Assembly: GCA_028280145.1 (NCBI GenBank)
Contig: JANQMM010000060.1
Coordinates: 1 to 30,971, forward strand
DNA length: 30,971 bases
Direction: 5' to 3'
From: Minisyncoccota bacterium
GTDB lineage: Bacteria; Patescibacteriota; Minisyncoccia; Phycocordibacterales; JACZSL01
Shown here: positions 1 to 6,907 of the stretch, piece after piece
How the letters are laid out: each line of letters starts with the position of its first letter
Numbering within the stretch: the stretch's first letter is position 1
Notes under the pieces: model-generated
What the model was told of the DNA's origin: nothing
Database searches by the model: none
Seen by the model: only the letters and a program-made list of their open reading frames with translations
Made by a program: the position numbers and the translations under genes

Positions 1-2
1 AC

Positions 3-647
3 CCTGCAATGGAATCGGGAGTGCTTGATATCATCATCGGAAAGGGTCCGAGTGCGCGTACCATTCAGCTCGAATTGCCGCCATTTACTTTGATTGCCGC
101 AACAACACGAATAGCACTTCTTTCGGCACCGCTCCGCTCTCGGTTTTCGGGGGGAACATTTCGACTCAATTTTTATAGCAACAAAGAAATTGAAAAAATT
201 GTGAAGCGTTCGGCAAAGATACTCGAATGTATACTTAAAGATAATGCCGGGATAGAGATAGCAAAGCGCTCTCGCAAGACACCACGAACCGCAAATTATC
301 TGCTCAAGCGTGCCCGTGATTTTGCACAGGTACATAAAACTGATCTGGGAAAAGAAGCTGTTCAAAAAGCACTGGAGCTTCTTGAGATCGATGATGTTGG
401 TTTAAATGCACAGGACCGGCATCTTTTGGAGGTCATTATCAGAAAATTCAATGGCGGCCCTGTGGGACTTAACACCCTCTCTGCCGCAACAGGAGATGAA
501 ATGGCGACCATCGAAGATGTTTCTGAACCATATCTCATTCAGCTTGGATTCATTGAGCGGACTCCTCGCGGGAGAATGGTCACCGAGCACGGATACGCAC
601 ACATGAAGGTGAATCTTCCGGAAACTATGCAGAAAAAGCTCCTCTAA
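3..647 (+). CDS. ruvB: Holliday junction branch-migration ATPase RuvB, 5'-truncated
   Basis: This is the C-terminal part of RuvB, the hexameric AAA+ motor that drives Holliday-junction branch migration with RuvA. The reading frame is open from base 3, and the first codons (Pro-Ala before the Met at base 9) continue the family's YPAMED-type segment, so the Met at 9 is internal and the true start lies outside the window. Visible are the IGKGPSARTIQLELPPFTL segment, the sensor-1 region IAATTR, the arginine-finger region LRSRFSG, the AAA lid, and the winged-helix C-terminus ending near RTPRGRMVTEHGYAHM. Walker A and B would lie upstream of the window. The nearby ruvC fits a recombination-repair context. 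A strong hairpin follows the stop. Confidence 0.96.
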   Translation, partial: PAMESGVLDIIIGKGPSARTIQLELPPFTLIAATTRIALLSAPLRSRFSGGTFRLNFYSNKEIEKIVKRSAKILECILKDNAGIEIAKRSRKTPRTANYLLKRARDFAQVHKTDLGKEAVQKALELLEIDDVGLNAQDRHLLEVIIRKFNGGPVGLNTLSAATGDEMATIEDVSEPYLIQLGFIERTPRGRMVTEHGYAHMKVNLPETMQKKLL

Positions 648-674
648 AGCTCAACTCTTAGCAACCAACACTGA

Positions 675-700
675 GAAAGCCCCGGATACCCGGGGCTTTC
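675..700. terminator. Hairpin terminator between convergent genes
   Basis: A perfect 11-bp GC-rich stem (675-685 pairing with 690-700) with a 4-base loop lies 27 bases after the ruvB stop and 20 bases before the convergent ORF's end. The stem begins GAAA and ends TTTC. There is no long T-run after it, so it may work as a weak bidirectional terminator or as an mRNA-end stabiliser. Confidence 0.7.
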
Positions 701-719
701 ACGCGAAACTAGTTGCGCT

Positions 720-1112
720 TCACGCGTAGGAGAGCACAAAGCACAAACTCTTCATGTCCTCCATAAAATGAGACGATACGAGCAACTTTCTTCCAATGTT
801 GCTGTCAACATCTCGACGTTCTCTTGAAAAGACATAGATATTCGCGTAAGCGCCCCTGCTCACATCAAAATGAGCGGTCGCCAGCTCGTGAACAAATGCG
901 TGGCGATGCTGCGAAGACAACTCGCCGATCTTCAGGTGCAATGCCTTATCCGAGGTGATTATGATAACCCCCCTGACACCCTCGATTCCGCAAGGAAGAT
1001 CGGTTTGAGCCTGGATTTCAGACATATACACCTTGCCGTGCCCGGAAGCACCAAAGCCATCAGTAAGCGGAATCACAACCGGAGTCGCTCGGGATGAGAG
1101 CACATTTTCCAT
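720..1112 (-). CDS. Hypothetical protein, 130 residues
   Basis: I do not recognise this protein. It is a soluble-looking 130-residue chain with no signal peptide or membrane segment, containing one HRHAFVHE histidine-rich stretch near the middle and a C-terminal half rich in Arg and Ser. The start ATG (1110-1112) is preceded on the minus strand by a GAGG core about nine bases upstream, which supports translation. It is convergent with ruvB and separated from it by a strong hairpin, and divergent from yebC. A 75-codon ORF on the opposite strand (870-1097) lacks comparable support. Function is unknown; that this strand is the coding one is moderately likely. Confidence 0.55.
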   Translation of the reverse strand: MENVLSSRATPVVIPLTDGFGASGHGKVYMSEIQAQTDLPCGIEGVRGVIIITSDKALHLKIGELSSQHRHAFVHELATAHFDVSRGAYANIYVFSRERRDVDSNIGRKLLVSSHFMEDMKSLCFVLSYA

Positions 1113-1279
1113 TTCACATACCTCGTAGAGCCTGCGAGAAAACGTCGGGAACTCGCTTGTCTACTACAGTTAAAGAACGACGTTTCGATTGGAGAATACA
1201 AACAATTCCAAAAGATGTCAATTATTTTCAAATTTATAATGTTTCGATACGTCTCATTCGCGCGACTTGTGAGTTACTC

Positions 1280-1285
1280 TATAAT
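1280..1285 (+). promoter_or_regulatory. Candidate -10 element for yebC-ruvC
   Basis: A perfect TATAAT hexamer lies 42 bases before the yebC ATG at 1328. No good -35 is visible at the expected distance (TTCGCG at 1257-1262 is weak). Transcription would start near 1292, which makes an upstream in-frame ATG at 1295 an unlikely, nearly leaderless start. The 1113-1279 stretch shows nothing else I can name. Confidence 0.5.
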
Positions 1286-1327
1286 TATGATTAAATGTAT
1301 AGACTAAGTGCTAACCAACCTCTAATA

Positions 1328-1861
1328 ATGGCAGGACACAACAAATGGTCAAAAATCAAACATAAAAAAGCGGCAACTGATGCACAAAAGAGTAAAATAT
1401 TCTCAAAACACGCATCACTTATTGCCGTTGAGTCACGAAACGCAAACGGTGATGTACACTCTCCGGGACTAAAGGCCGCAATTGAACGCGCAAAGAAAGA
1501 CTCGATGCCTGCGGCCAACATTGAACGCGCTATTAAAAAAGGAGTGGGTGGAGAAGCAGGTGCCATGCAGCCACTTACCTATGAGGCGTACGGGCCTGGT
1601 GGTAGCGCTCTTATGATCGACACAATTACCGACAATCGAAATCGTACTGCCGCAGAAATAAAACACTTGCTCTCAAGGCAAGGTCTTTCGATCGCAGAAC
1701 CAGGAGCTGCAGCCTGGGCGTTTACGAAGAACACTGAAATGGAATGGGAGCCAAACACGACCATTTCTATAAGTTCGGAAGATGAAGAAAAATTGAAAAG
1801 CGTTATTGAGACAATTGAGGAACATGACGACGTGCAAGGAGTATATACCAATGCCGAATAG
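1328..1861 (+). CDS. yebC: YebC/PmpR family protein, shortened form
   Basis: YebC-family proteins are described as transcription regulators and, in recent work, as ribosome-associated factors that help at proline stretches. The start at 1328 gives the family's standard opening MAGHNKWSKIKHKKA; the in-frame ATG at 1295 adds 11 unconserved residues and sits at the predicted transcription start. The YGPGG and TDNRNRTAAEIKHL motifs are present, as is the terminal DDVQGVYTNAE. The protein has 177 residues instead of the usual 235-250. The roughly 65-residue domain normally inserted between the AYLF-like strand and the final HDDVQ helix is missing, while both flanks are intact, so this is a clean internal loss and not a truncation. 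ruvC follows after 10 bases, as in many bacteria. Confidence 0.93.
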   Translation: MAGHNKWSKIKHKKAATDAQKSKIFSKHASLIAVESRNANGDVHSPGLKAAIERAKKDSMPAANIERAIKKGVGGEAGAMQPLTYEAYGPGGSALMIDTITDNRNRTAAEIKHLLSRQGLSIAEPGAAAWAFTKNTEMEWEPNTTISISSEDEEKLKSVIETIEEHDDVQGVYTNAE

Positions 1862-1871
1862 CACTTAAGGT

Positions 1872-2357
1872 ATGAGAATTCTTGCAGTAGATCCGGGATA
1901 TGATCGTCTTGGTATTGCGATCATAGAGAGAAAGGCAGGAAAGGAGATACTTCTCTACTCAGACTGTTTTCAAACAGAAAAAGATGCCTTGTATGAAAAA
2001 CGACTTCTGGATATAGGAGATGAGATGGAGCGTCTCATTCGAGAATATGAACCGAATGTTTTTGCTTCTGAAGCGTTGTTTTTCGCAAAAAACCAGAAAA
2101 CAGCCATCGCTGTTGCAGGAAGCCGCGGAACACTTCTCTATATCGCAAGAAAACATAATCTTCCTGTTTTTGAATACACACCATTACAGATAAAGATAGC
2201 TGTTACCGGCTACGGAAAAAGCGACAAGGCTCAGGTCACAGACATGGTCAAACGTCTTATTCGTATTGAGAAACAAGTAGCTGTTGATGACGAATATGAT
2301 GCAATAGCAGTGGGACTTACCTGTGCCGCCACAGAAAAATTCAGTGAAAAATCGTAG
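1872..2357 (+). CDS. ruvC: Crossover junction endodeoxyribonuclease RuvC
   Basis: RuvC is the dimeric RNase H-fold resolvase that cuts Holliday junctions. At 161 residues it is of normal length. The four acidic catalytic positions are all visible: Asp7 (AVDPG), Glu67 (ASEALFF), and Asp140 and Asp143 (DDEYDAIAVGL). The junction-contact segment FFAKNQKTA follows Glu67, and the TPLQIKIAVTGYGKSDKAQV motif is typical. It lies 10 bases after yebC, probably in the same transcript. With ruvB at the left edge, most of the RuvABC pathway is clustered here; ruvA is not in the window. A perfect palindrome follows the stop codon. Confidence 0.97.
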   Translation: MRILAVDPGYDRLGIAIIERKAGKEILLYSDCFQTEKDALYEKRLLDIGDEMERLIREYEPNVFASEALFFAKNQKTAIAVAGSRGTLLYIARKHNLPVFEYTPLQIKIAVTGYGKSDKAQVTDMVKRLIRIEKQVAVDDEYDAIAVGLTCAATEKFSEKS

Positions 2358-2358
2358 C

Positions 2359-2370
2359 GTGGATATCCAC
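2359..2370. repeat. 12-bp perfect palindrome after ruvC
   Basis: GTGGATATCCAC starts one base after the ruvC stop. The plus-strand right arm plus the next base reads ATATCCACA, one mismatch from the DnaA box TTATCCACA. It is too short, and lacks the T-run, for a terminator. It could be an operator for the next gene or a chance palindrome. Confidence 0.4.
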
Positions 2371-2391
2371 AAAAGGTTTGCATTTTTTGTA

Positions 2392-2419
2392 TTGCAAAAG
2401 AGGATTGATCTGATAGAAA
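2392..2419 (+). promoter_or_regulatory. Candidate promoter for the acidic mini-gene
   Basis: TTGCAA (2392-2397) and TAGAAA (2414-2419) are separated by 16 bases, with a TG one base before the second element (extended -10 form). Transcription would start about 40 bases before the ATG at 2467. Confidence 0.35.
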
Positions 2420-2423
2420 TAGG

Positions 2424-2437
2424 GTGTCGAAAGACAC
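2424..2437 (+). other. GAAA-tetraloop hairpin upstream of the acidic mini-gene
   Basis: GTGTC-GAAA-GACAC forms a 5-bp stem capped by a GNRA tetraloop, a very stable RNA fold. It sits between the candidate promoter and the small ORF. It could be a 5'-UTR element, but if transcription starts near 2426 part of the stem is lost. Confidence 0.35.
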
Positions 2438-2466
2438 ACTTTACCGAAGAATAAGAATCTTAGGAT

Positions 2467-2643
2467 ATGGGAGATTTCATAGATGACACATTTCAAGATG
2501 TGCATGACGATGCGCTCGAAGCTGAGAATGACAATATGGACGGTGACCTTGATGGATTGGACTTTGCAGAAGATGGATTGATCGATGATGAGGACGACGA
2601 TGGGGTCTTACATGATAGTTTCGATGATGCAGAATCATTTTAA
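2467..2643 (+). CDS. Extremely acidic 58-residue protein
   Basis: I do not recognise a family. Translation from the ATG at 2467 gives 58 residues ending MGDF...AESF and a TAA at 2641-2643. By my count there are 20 Asp and 5 Glu, no Lys, no Arg and no Cys, so over 40% of residues are acidic and the pI must be very low. Such a skew over a complete ATG-to-stop frame, directly followed by a strong terminator hairpin, supports a real gene. AGGA lies immediately before the ATG, too close to be an ideal ribosome site. It could be a DNA-mimic, a chaperone-like or ion-binding protein, or a substrate of another machine; nothing in the sequence decides between these. Confidence 0.65.
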   Translation: MGDFIDDTFQDVHDDALEAENDNMDGDLDGLDFAEDGLIDDEDDDGVLHDSFDDAESF

Positions 2644-2668
2644 AAAAACCGGCACTGCCGGTTTTTTT
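2642..2668. terminator. Bidirectional rho-independent terminator
   Basis: The stem CCGGC/GCCGG (2649-2653 with 2657-2661) has a 3-base loop, is extended by seven A-T pairs, and ends in seven T residues (2662-2668). The A-run on the left gives the same shape on the minus strand. It therefore serves both the acidic ORF (its TAA overlaps the stem) and the convergent tyrS, whose stop is at 2671. Confidence 0.9.
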
Positions 2669-2670
2669 GT

Positions 2671-3873
2671 TTACAATACATCAATGGATATAAAGCGACG
2701 TTTGCCTATCTTTATTTGTGTTGCAGATGAAAATGTCTGATCCATATCCGTTACTTTCTCTCCTGTGGTCATATTCGTCACTGCACTTTCTTTTATAAGT
2801 CTGCGTAATTCGTTTTTGGAATCAATCAACTTCGTTTCAATGAGTATTTCAACGAGCGGTTTCGTCTTAACCGCTTCCACCCGGAGAATATCTTCGGGCA
2901 CACCGCCTTTTGTAAAAGTGTTCTCGAACGCATCCTGTGCGTTTTTTGCATCAGTTTCATTATGAAGTAATTTTACGACTTCATAAGCAAGTCTCATCTT
3001 GGCGTCCTTAGGATCTTTAGACATGATGGTGTCAATTTCTCCCAAAGAAACACGTGTGCATGTCACAAAATACTCTTTTACCAAATCATCATTAAGTGAC
3101 ATGACCTGACCATACATATCATTTGGCGCTGTATCCAAAACGATCGTATTGCCCCAACTTGAACTCATCTTCCGCCCATCAAGTCCTGAAATAAGCATGT
3201 TTGTCATCACGCTTTGTGGTTCTTGTCCGTATACTTCTTGTAACGCTCGCCCTGCAAGCAAGTTGAACCACTGGTCTGTTCCGCCGATTTCGACATCTGC
3301 GCGCACCACCACACTGTCATACCCCTGCATGAGAGGATACAGTGTTTCTCGAAGAGATACGCGTTTTCCTTCATTAAGACGCTTTTTTATATTCTCGCGT
3401 GCAATGAAATCGGCAACGGAAAATGCATTCGCTTGTTTACCGATCTCAGCAAACGTGAGTTTATCAAGCCATTTTGAATTATATACTTTCTCGACCGTAT
3501 GCATGTCGAGTATCGCCTCAGCCTGCGCAAAGTATTTTTTTGCATTTCTATCCACTTCTTCTTTCGAGAGCATTGGTCGTTCACTCTCTTTGTCCGAGGT
3601 ATCACCGATAACTCCGGTTGCATCACCAACGATGAATATAATATGATGACCGAGTTTTTGAAAATCCCGAAGTTTGAGAAGTTGTGTTGCACGACCGAGG
3701 TGAATGTGAGGGCTCGTTGGATCGACGCCAAGTTTAATACGCAACTGTCTGCCGGAATGCAATTTTTCCCTAAGTCTTTCTTCATCAACAACTTGACTGA
3801 CGCCTCGAGAGAGAATTTCTTCGATTTTCTGGCTATCCGTGTCTATTGTTACCTTCTTTCCTTGAAATAACAT
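2671..3873 (-). CDS. tyrS: Tyrosyl-tRNA synthetase
   Basis: This class I synthetase charges tRNA-Tyr with tyrosine. From the ATG at 3873 it has 400 residues (an in-frame TTG at 3879 would add two). The HIGH-class motif reads HIHLG, the KMSKS loop reads GRKMSSS, and the GGTDQWFNLLAGR and LLISGLDG-type segments are characteristic of bacterial TyrRS. The last 60 residues look like an S4 RNA-binding domain (SKNELRRLIKESAV and following). Residues 40-100 carry the Rossmann core with KLGVDPTSP and VGDATGVIGD. It is transcribed alone, toward the shared terminator at 2642-2668, and diverges from the penicillin-binding protein gene. No Shine-Dalgarno sequence is visible before the start. Confidence 0.95.
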   Translation of the reverse strand: MLFQGKKVTIDTDSQKIEEILSRGVSQVVDEERLREKLHSGRQLRIKLGVDPTSPHIHLGRATQLLKLRDFQKLGHHIIFIVGDATGVIGDTSDKESERPMLSKEEVDRNAKKYFAQAEAILDMHTVEKVYNSKWLDKLTFAEIGKQANAFSVADFIARENIKKRLNEGKRVSLRETLYPLMQGYDSVVVRADVEIGGTDQWFNLLAGRALQEVYGQEPQSVMTNMLISGLDGRKMSSSWGNTIVLDTAPNDMYGQVMSLNDDLVKEYFVTCTRVSLGEIDTIMSKDPKDAKMRLAYEVVKLLHNETDAKNAQDAFENTFTKGGVPEDILRVEAVKTKPLVEILIETKLIDSKNELRRLIKESAVTNMTTGEKVTDMDQTFSSATQIKIGKRRFISIDVL

Positions 3874-3962
3874 ACACAAAATGTAGCACAGATACGGCTT
3901 TTTTTGTATGTCCTATGTCGCCCCATAGATTTGACCTGAATGGTAAGAGAGGTTATAACGGT

Positions 3963-3979
3963 GTATCAAAAAATGATAC
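3963..3979. repeat. Inverted repeat between tyrS and the PBP gene
   Basis: GTATCA, five A residues, then TGATAC form a perfect 6-bp inverted repeat. It lies about where the -35 of a PBP promoter would be if TATGAT at 3997-4002 is its -10. An operator is possible; this is inference only. Confidence 0.35.
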
Positions 3980-4027
3980 CATTAGAGCACGATCGCTATG
4001 ATTTAAGAGCGTAACAAAGGTAGATAT

Positions 4028-6604
4028 TTGCGGATAAGAACTATTTCTGTTGTAATGAAAAAAAAGAGGCGTTTATTCAAAAAAAGAAAAAAGAGGGTAT
4101 TCAAGCACACACGGCTTTTTTATATACTTGAAGGTGTTTTTTTGGGCGGACTTATTCTTTTCTTTTTGGGAACGGGAAGTTTTCTTCTGTGGGCCTCGTC
4201 ACTCAAAACCCCCGACATAGAAAGTTTCGAACAGCGAAAGATCGCTCAATCAACGAAGATCTACGACAGGACAGGAGAAATCTTGCTTTTTGATGTACAC
4301 GAGAACGTAAAGCGAACACTTATTCCCTTTGAAGAGATATCGCGTCACGTAAAAAACGCCTCAGTTGCAATCGAGGATGCTGAATTCTATGAACACATAG
4401 GTGTTAAGCCTGTTGCATTTTTGCGCGCAGTGATCGCTAATTTACAGGCGCGGGAATTTGCGCAAGGTGGTTCTACCATCACTCAACAAGTGGTCAAAAA
4501 TTCGGTTCTTACAAGCGAGAAAAAAGTCTCTCGCAAACTAAAAGAATGGGTTCTTGCGGTAAAGCTTGAAGAGACACTCAGCAAAGAGCAGATTCTTGAG
4601 CTCTATCTGAACGAAGCTCCATTTGGTGGAAGTATTTATGGTGTGGAGGAAGCGAGTCGTTCGTTCTTTGGAAAATCTGCCGCCGACGTCACGTTGGCAG
4701 AAGCCGCATACCTTGCAGCCCTCCCGCAAGCACCGACATATTACTCTCCATACGGAAACAACAAGGATGCGTTAAGTGCGCGAAAGAATCTCGTACTTCA
4801 GAAAATGCTTGAAAATGAATTCATTACCGAAGAAGAATATACGGAAGCCCAAAAAGAAGAAGTGGAGTTCCTCCCGAAAAGCGAAACAGGTATTCAAGCG
4901 CCACATTTTGTCATGTACATACGTGAATATTTAGCGGAAAAGTATGGAGAACGTGCAATTGAAGAACGTGGTTTTAAGGTGATCACAACACTTGATTTTG
5001 AACTACAAAGAGAAGCAGAAGAAATCGTAAAGCGTTACGCGCTTGAAAACGATGAAAAATTTGATGCGAGTAATGCGGGGCTTACTGCGATAAACCCCGA
5101 GACTGGAGAGATTTTGGTGATGGTCGGTTCTCGTGACTATTTTGACGAAGAAATTGACGGCAATTTCAATATTACACTCGCACACCGTCAACCAGGTTCG
5201 GCATTCAAACCCTTCGTCTATGCAACCGCTCTTTCAAAAGAGTATACGCCCGAAACTGTTGTGTTTGATGTGCAGACACAATTCTCTTCCACCTGTGAAA
5301 AAGATAAGTTCATTAGTGATGAAAATTGTTATGCACCAGTAAACTACGATGATACATTCCGTGGTCCCGTCACCATGCGAAACGCACTTGCACAATCTAT
5401 GAATATTCCGGCTGTCAAATTCCTCTACCTTGCTGGACTCAATGACTCACTTCAAACCGCAAAAGCAATGGGGATTAACAGTCTTACCGATATCGGTGTA
5501 TATGGTCTCACACTCGTTCTAGGCGGTGGCGAAGTGTCTCTTTTTGACATCACAAGTGCGTATGGTGTGTTTGCAAATGAAGGGATTAGAAATGAGCCTG
5601 TGGGTGTGTTGCGTATTGAAGAGAACGACGGAACACTTGTAGAAGAATTCAGGTCTTCACCAAACCGGGTTATGGACAAACAAACAGCACTCCAGATATC
5701 TGACATGCTCTCAGACAATGAAGCACGCACTCCTGCTTTTGGTGCCCGGAGTTTTTTGCATTTTCCCGGTCGTGATGTAGCCGTAAAGACAGGAACAACA
5801 AATGATTATAGAGACGCGTGGATCATCGGTTACACACCCAATATAGCTGTGGGAGCGTGGGCAGGAAACAATGACAATAGTCCTATGGATAAAAAAGTTG
5901 CAGGTTTTATTATTGCGCCGCTATGGAATGAATTTATGTATCGTGCCTTTGAAAAGGTTGAGGATGAAAAATTTGAACGACCCCGGTCTTCGGTAACAGA
6001 AGACTCAAAGCCGGTGTTAAGAGGTGTGTGGCAAGGAGGTGAATCATATTTTGTCGATACCATAAGCGGAAAACTTGCGACAGAATACACTCCGGAGGAA
6101 CTAAGGGAGGAGCGCTTCGTAACTGACATTCACTCAATTCTTCATTGGGTTGTGAAAGATGACCCAAGAGGACCTATCCCGACCAATCCGCAAAGAGATT
6201 TTCAATACACTAATTGGGAATATGCCGTAGAGAGATGGGCTCTTGCAAATAATTATGCAGTCGCTACAAGTTCCACAAGTACTATCCCGACTGAATTTGA
6301 TGACGTACATAGACCCGAGTTCGCACCAAAAGCATTGATTAATAATTTCAACTCTGAAAAATTCTATAGTGAGAATGACACTGTGATCATTCCGCTTACT
6401 GTTGAAGAAACAAAGTATCCCATCGGGAGGGTTGATTATTTCATAAATGGAGAATTCATCGAAACAAAAGAATCTGCACCATTTACCCTCACCATCAATC
6501 CAGAGAGGATCGGGGCAACAAAGCCAAGCAATACCGTGAAAATGGTGGTGTATGATTTTGTACTCAACAAAACAGAGGTTTTGACCACCTTCAAGATACG
6601 ATAA
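4028..6604 (+). CDS. Class A penicillin-binding protein (PBP1A-like)
   Basis: A bifunctional cell-wall synthase: glycosyltransferase GT51 followed by a DD-transpeptidase, membrane-anchored with its bulk outside. Residues 10-28 are very basic, residues 30-55 form the membrane anchor. The GT domain shows EDAEFYEH (Glu116) and GGSTITQQ (147-154). The transpeptidase shows SAFK (Ser391), SMN (457-459) and KTGT (587-590). The last 100 residues resemble an Ig-like C-terminal domain, as in PBP1C-type proteins. The start is chosen at TTG 4028 because AAAGG lies seven bases upstream; an ATG at 4055, just before the basic stretch, is the alternative. At 858 residues it is of family length. A terminator lies immediately after the stop. 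Confidence 0.93.
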   Translation: MRIRTISVVMKKKRRLFKKRKKRVFKHTRLFYILEGVFLGGLILFFLGTGSFLLWASSLKTPDIESFEQRKIAQSTKIYDRTGEILLFDVHENVKRTLIPFEEISRHVKNASVAIEDAEFYEHIGVKPVAFLRAVIANLQAREFAQGGSTITQQVVKNSVLTSEKKVSRKLKEWVLAVKLEETLSKEQILELYLNEAPFGGSIYGVEEASRSFFGKSAADVTLAEAAYLAALPQAPTYYSPYGNNKDALSARKNLVLQKMLENEFITEEEYTEAQKEEVEFLPKSETGIQAPHFVMYIREYLAEKYGERAIEERGFKVITTLDFELQREAEEIVKRYALENDEKFDASNAGLTAINPETGEILVMVGSRDYFDEEIDGNFNITLAHRQPGSAFKPFVYATALSKEYTPETVVFDVQTQFSSTCEKDKFISDENCYAPVNYDDTFRGPVTMRNALAQSMNIPAVKFLYLAGLNDSLQTAKAMGINSLTDIGVYGLTLVLGGGEVSLFDITSAYGVFANEGIRNEPVGVLRIEENDGTLVEEFRSSPNRVMDKQTALQISDMLSDNEARTPAFGARSFLHFPGRDVAVKTGTTNDYRDAWIIGYTPNIAVGAWAGNNDNSPMDKKVAGFIIAPLWNEFMYRAFEKVEDEKFERPRSSVTEDSKPVLRGVWQGGESYFVDTISGKLATEYTPEELREERFVTDIHSILHWVVKDDPRGPIPTNPQRDFQYTNWEYAVERWALANNYAVATSSTSTIPTEFDDVHRPEFAPKALINNFNSEKFYSENDTVIIPLTVEETKYPIGRVDYFINGEFIETKESAPFTLTINPERIGATKPSNTVKMVVYDFVLNKTEVLTTFKIR

Positions 6605-6868
6605 TTACACAATGTTATTGATTGTGTATTTTTTCAGTTTTTCCTGAAGTAATTTAAGAATTGCTTTTTTGTGCAAATAGAGCTCAGTCTTAAGAGTCGG
6701 GTGTACGTTCAAAAAAATAGTTTCTCGTTGAACGGTAATCTCATTTTTAGTGATATCAACGTTCATAATCTCCTTAACACAGGAAATAAAAACATCTTTG
6801 ATGTATGTGTCAGAAGGTTTTAAGTTCTTGAACTTTTCTAGAAAACCTGAGATGTTATTAAAATCCAT
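6605..6868 (-). CDS. Short DciA-like (DUF721) protein
   Basis: An 87-residue protein whose C-terminal two thirds fit the DUF721/DciA pattern: an acidic or amphipathic helix, two strands (NEITVQRETIFLNV), then Pro-x-Leu-Lys-x-Glu-Leu and a helix LHKKAILKLLQEKLKKY. DciA is the ancestral loader/partner of the replicative helicase DnaB in bacteria without DnaC or DnaI. The position directly after dnaN, 39 bases downstream in the dnaA-dnaN order, strengthens this reading. It is shorter than most DciA proteins and lacks an extended N- or C-terminal tail. The stop abuts the PBP stop with no gap, and its final codons double as the PBP terminator. Assignment rests on pattern recognition and context, so it is moderate. 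Confidence 0.6.
   Translation of the reverse strand: MDFNNISGFLEKFKNLKPSDTYIKDVFISCVKEIMNVDITKNEITVQRETIFLNVHPTLKTELYLHKKAILKLLQEKLKKYTINNIV
6606..6634 (+). terminator. Rho-independent terminator of the PBP gene
   Basis: TACACAAT (6606-6613) pairs with ATTGTGTA (6621-6628) around a 7-base loop, followed by six T residues. It begins two bases after the PBP stop and lies wholly within the last codons of the convergent DciA-like gene. Confidence 0.75.
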
Positions 6869-6907
6869 ATTGTTTTCTATATCAGAAAAACTCTCTCCTT
6901 TTCCTTA

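Noticed and set aside
870..1097. 75-codon plus-strand ORF opposite the 130-residue ORF
   Set aside because: No ribosome site or recognisable pattern; the minus-strand frame is longer and has a GAGG site.
3149..3646. 165-codon plus-strand ORF inside tyrS
   Set aside because: tyrS on the minus strand is certain from its motifs; this is its antisense shadow.
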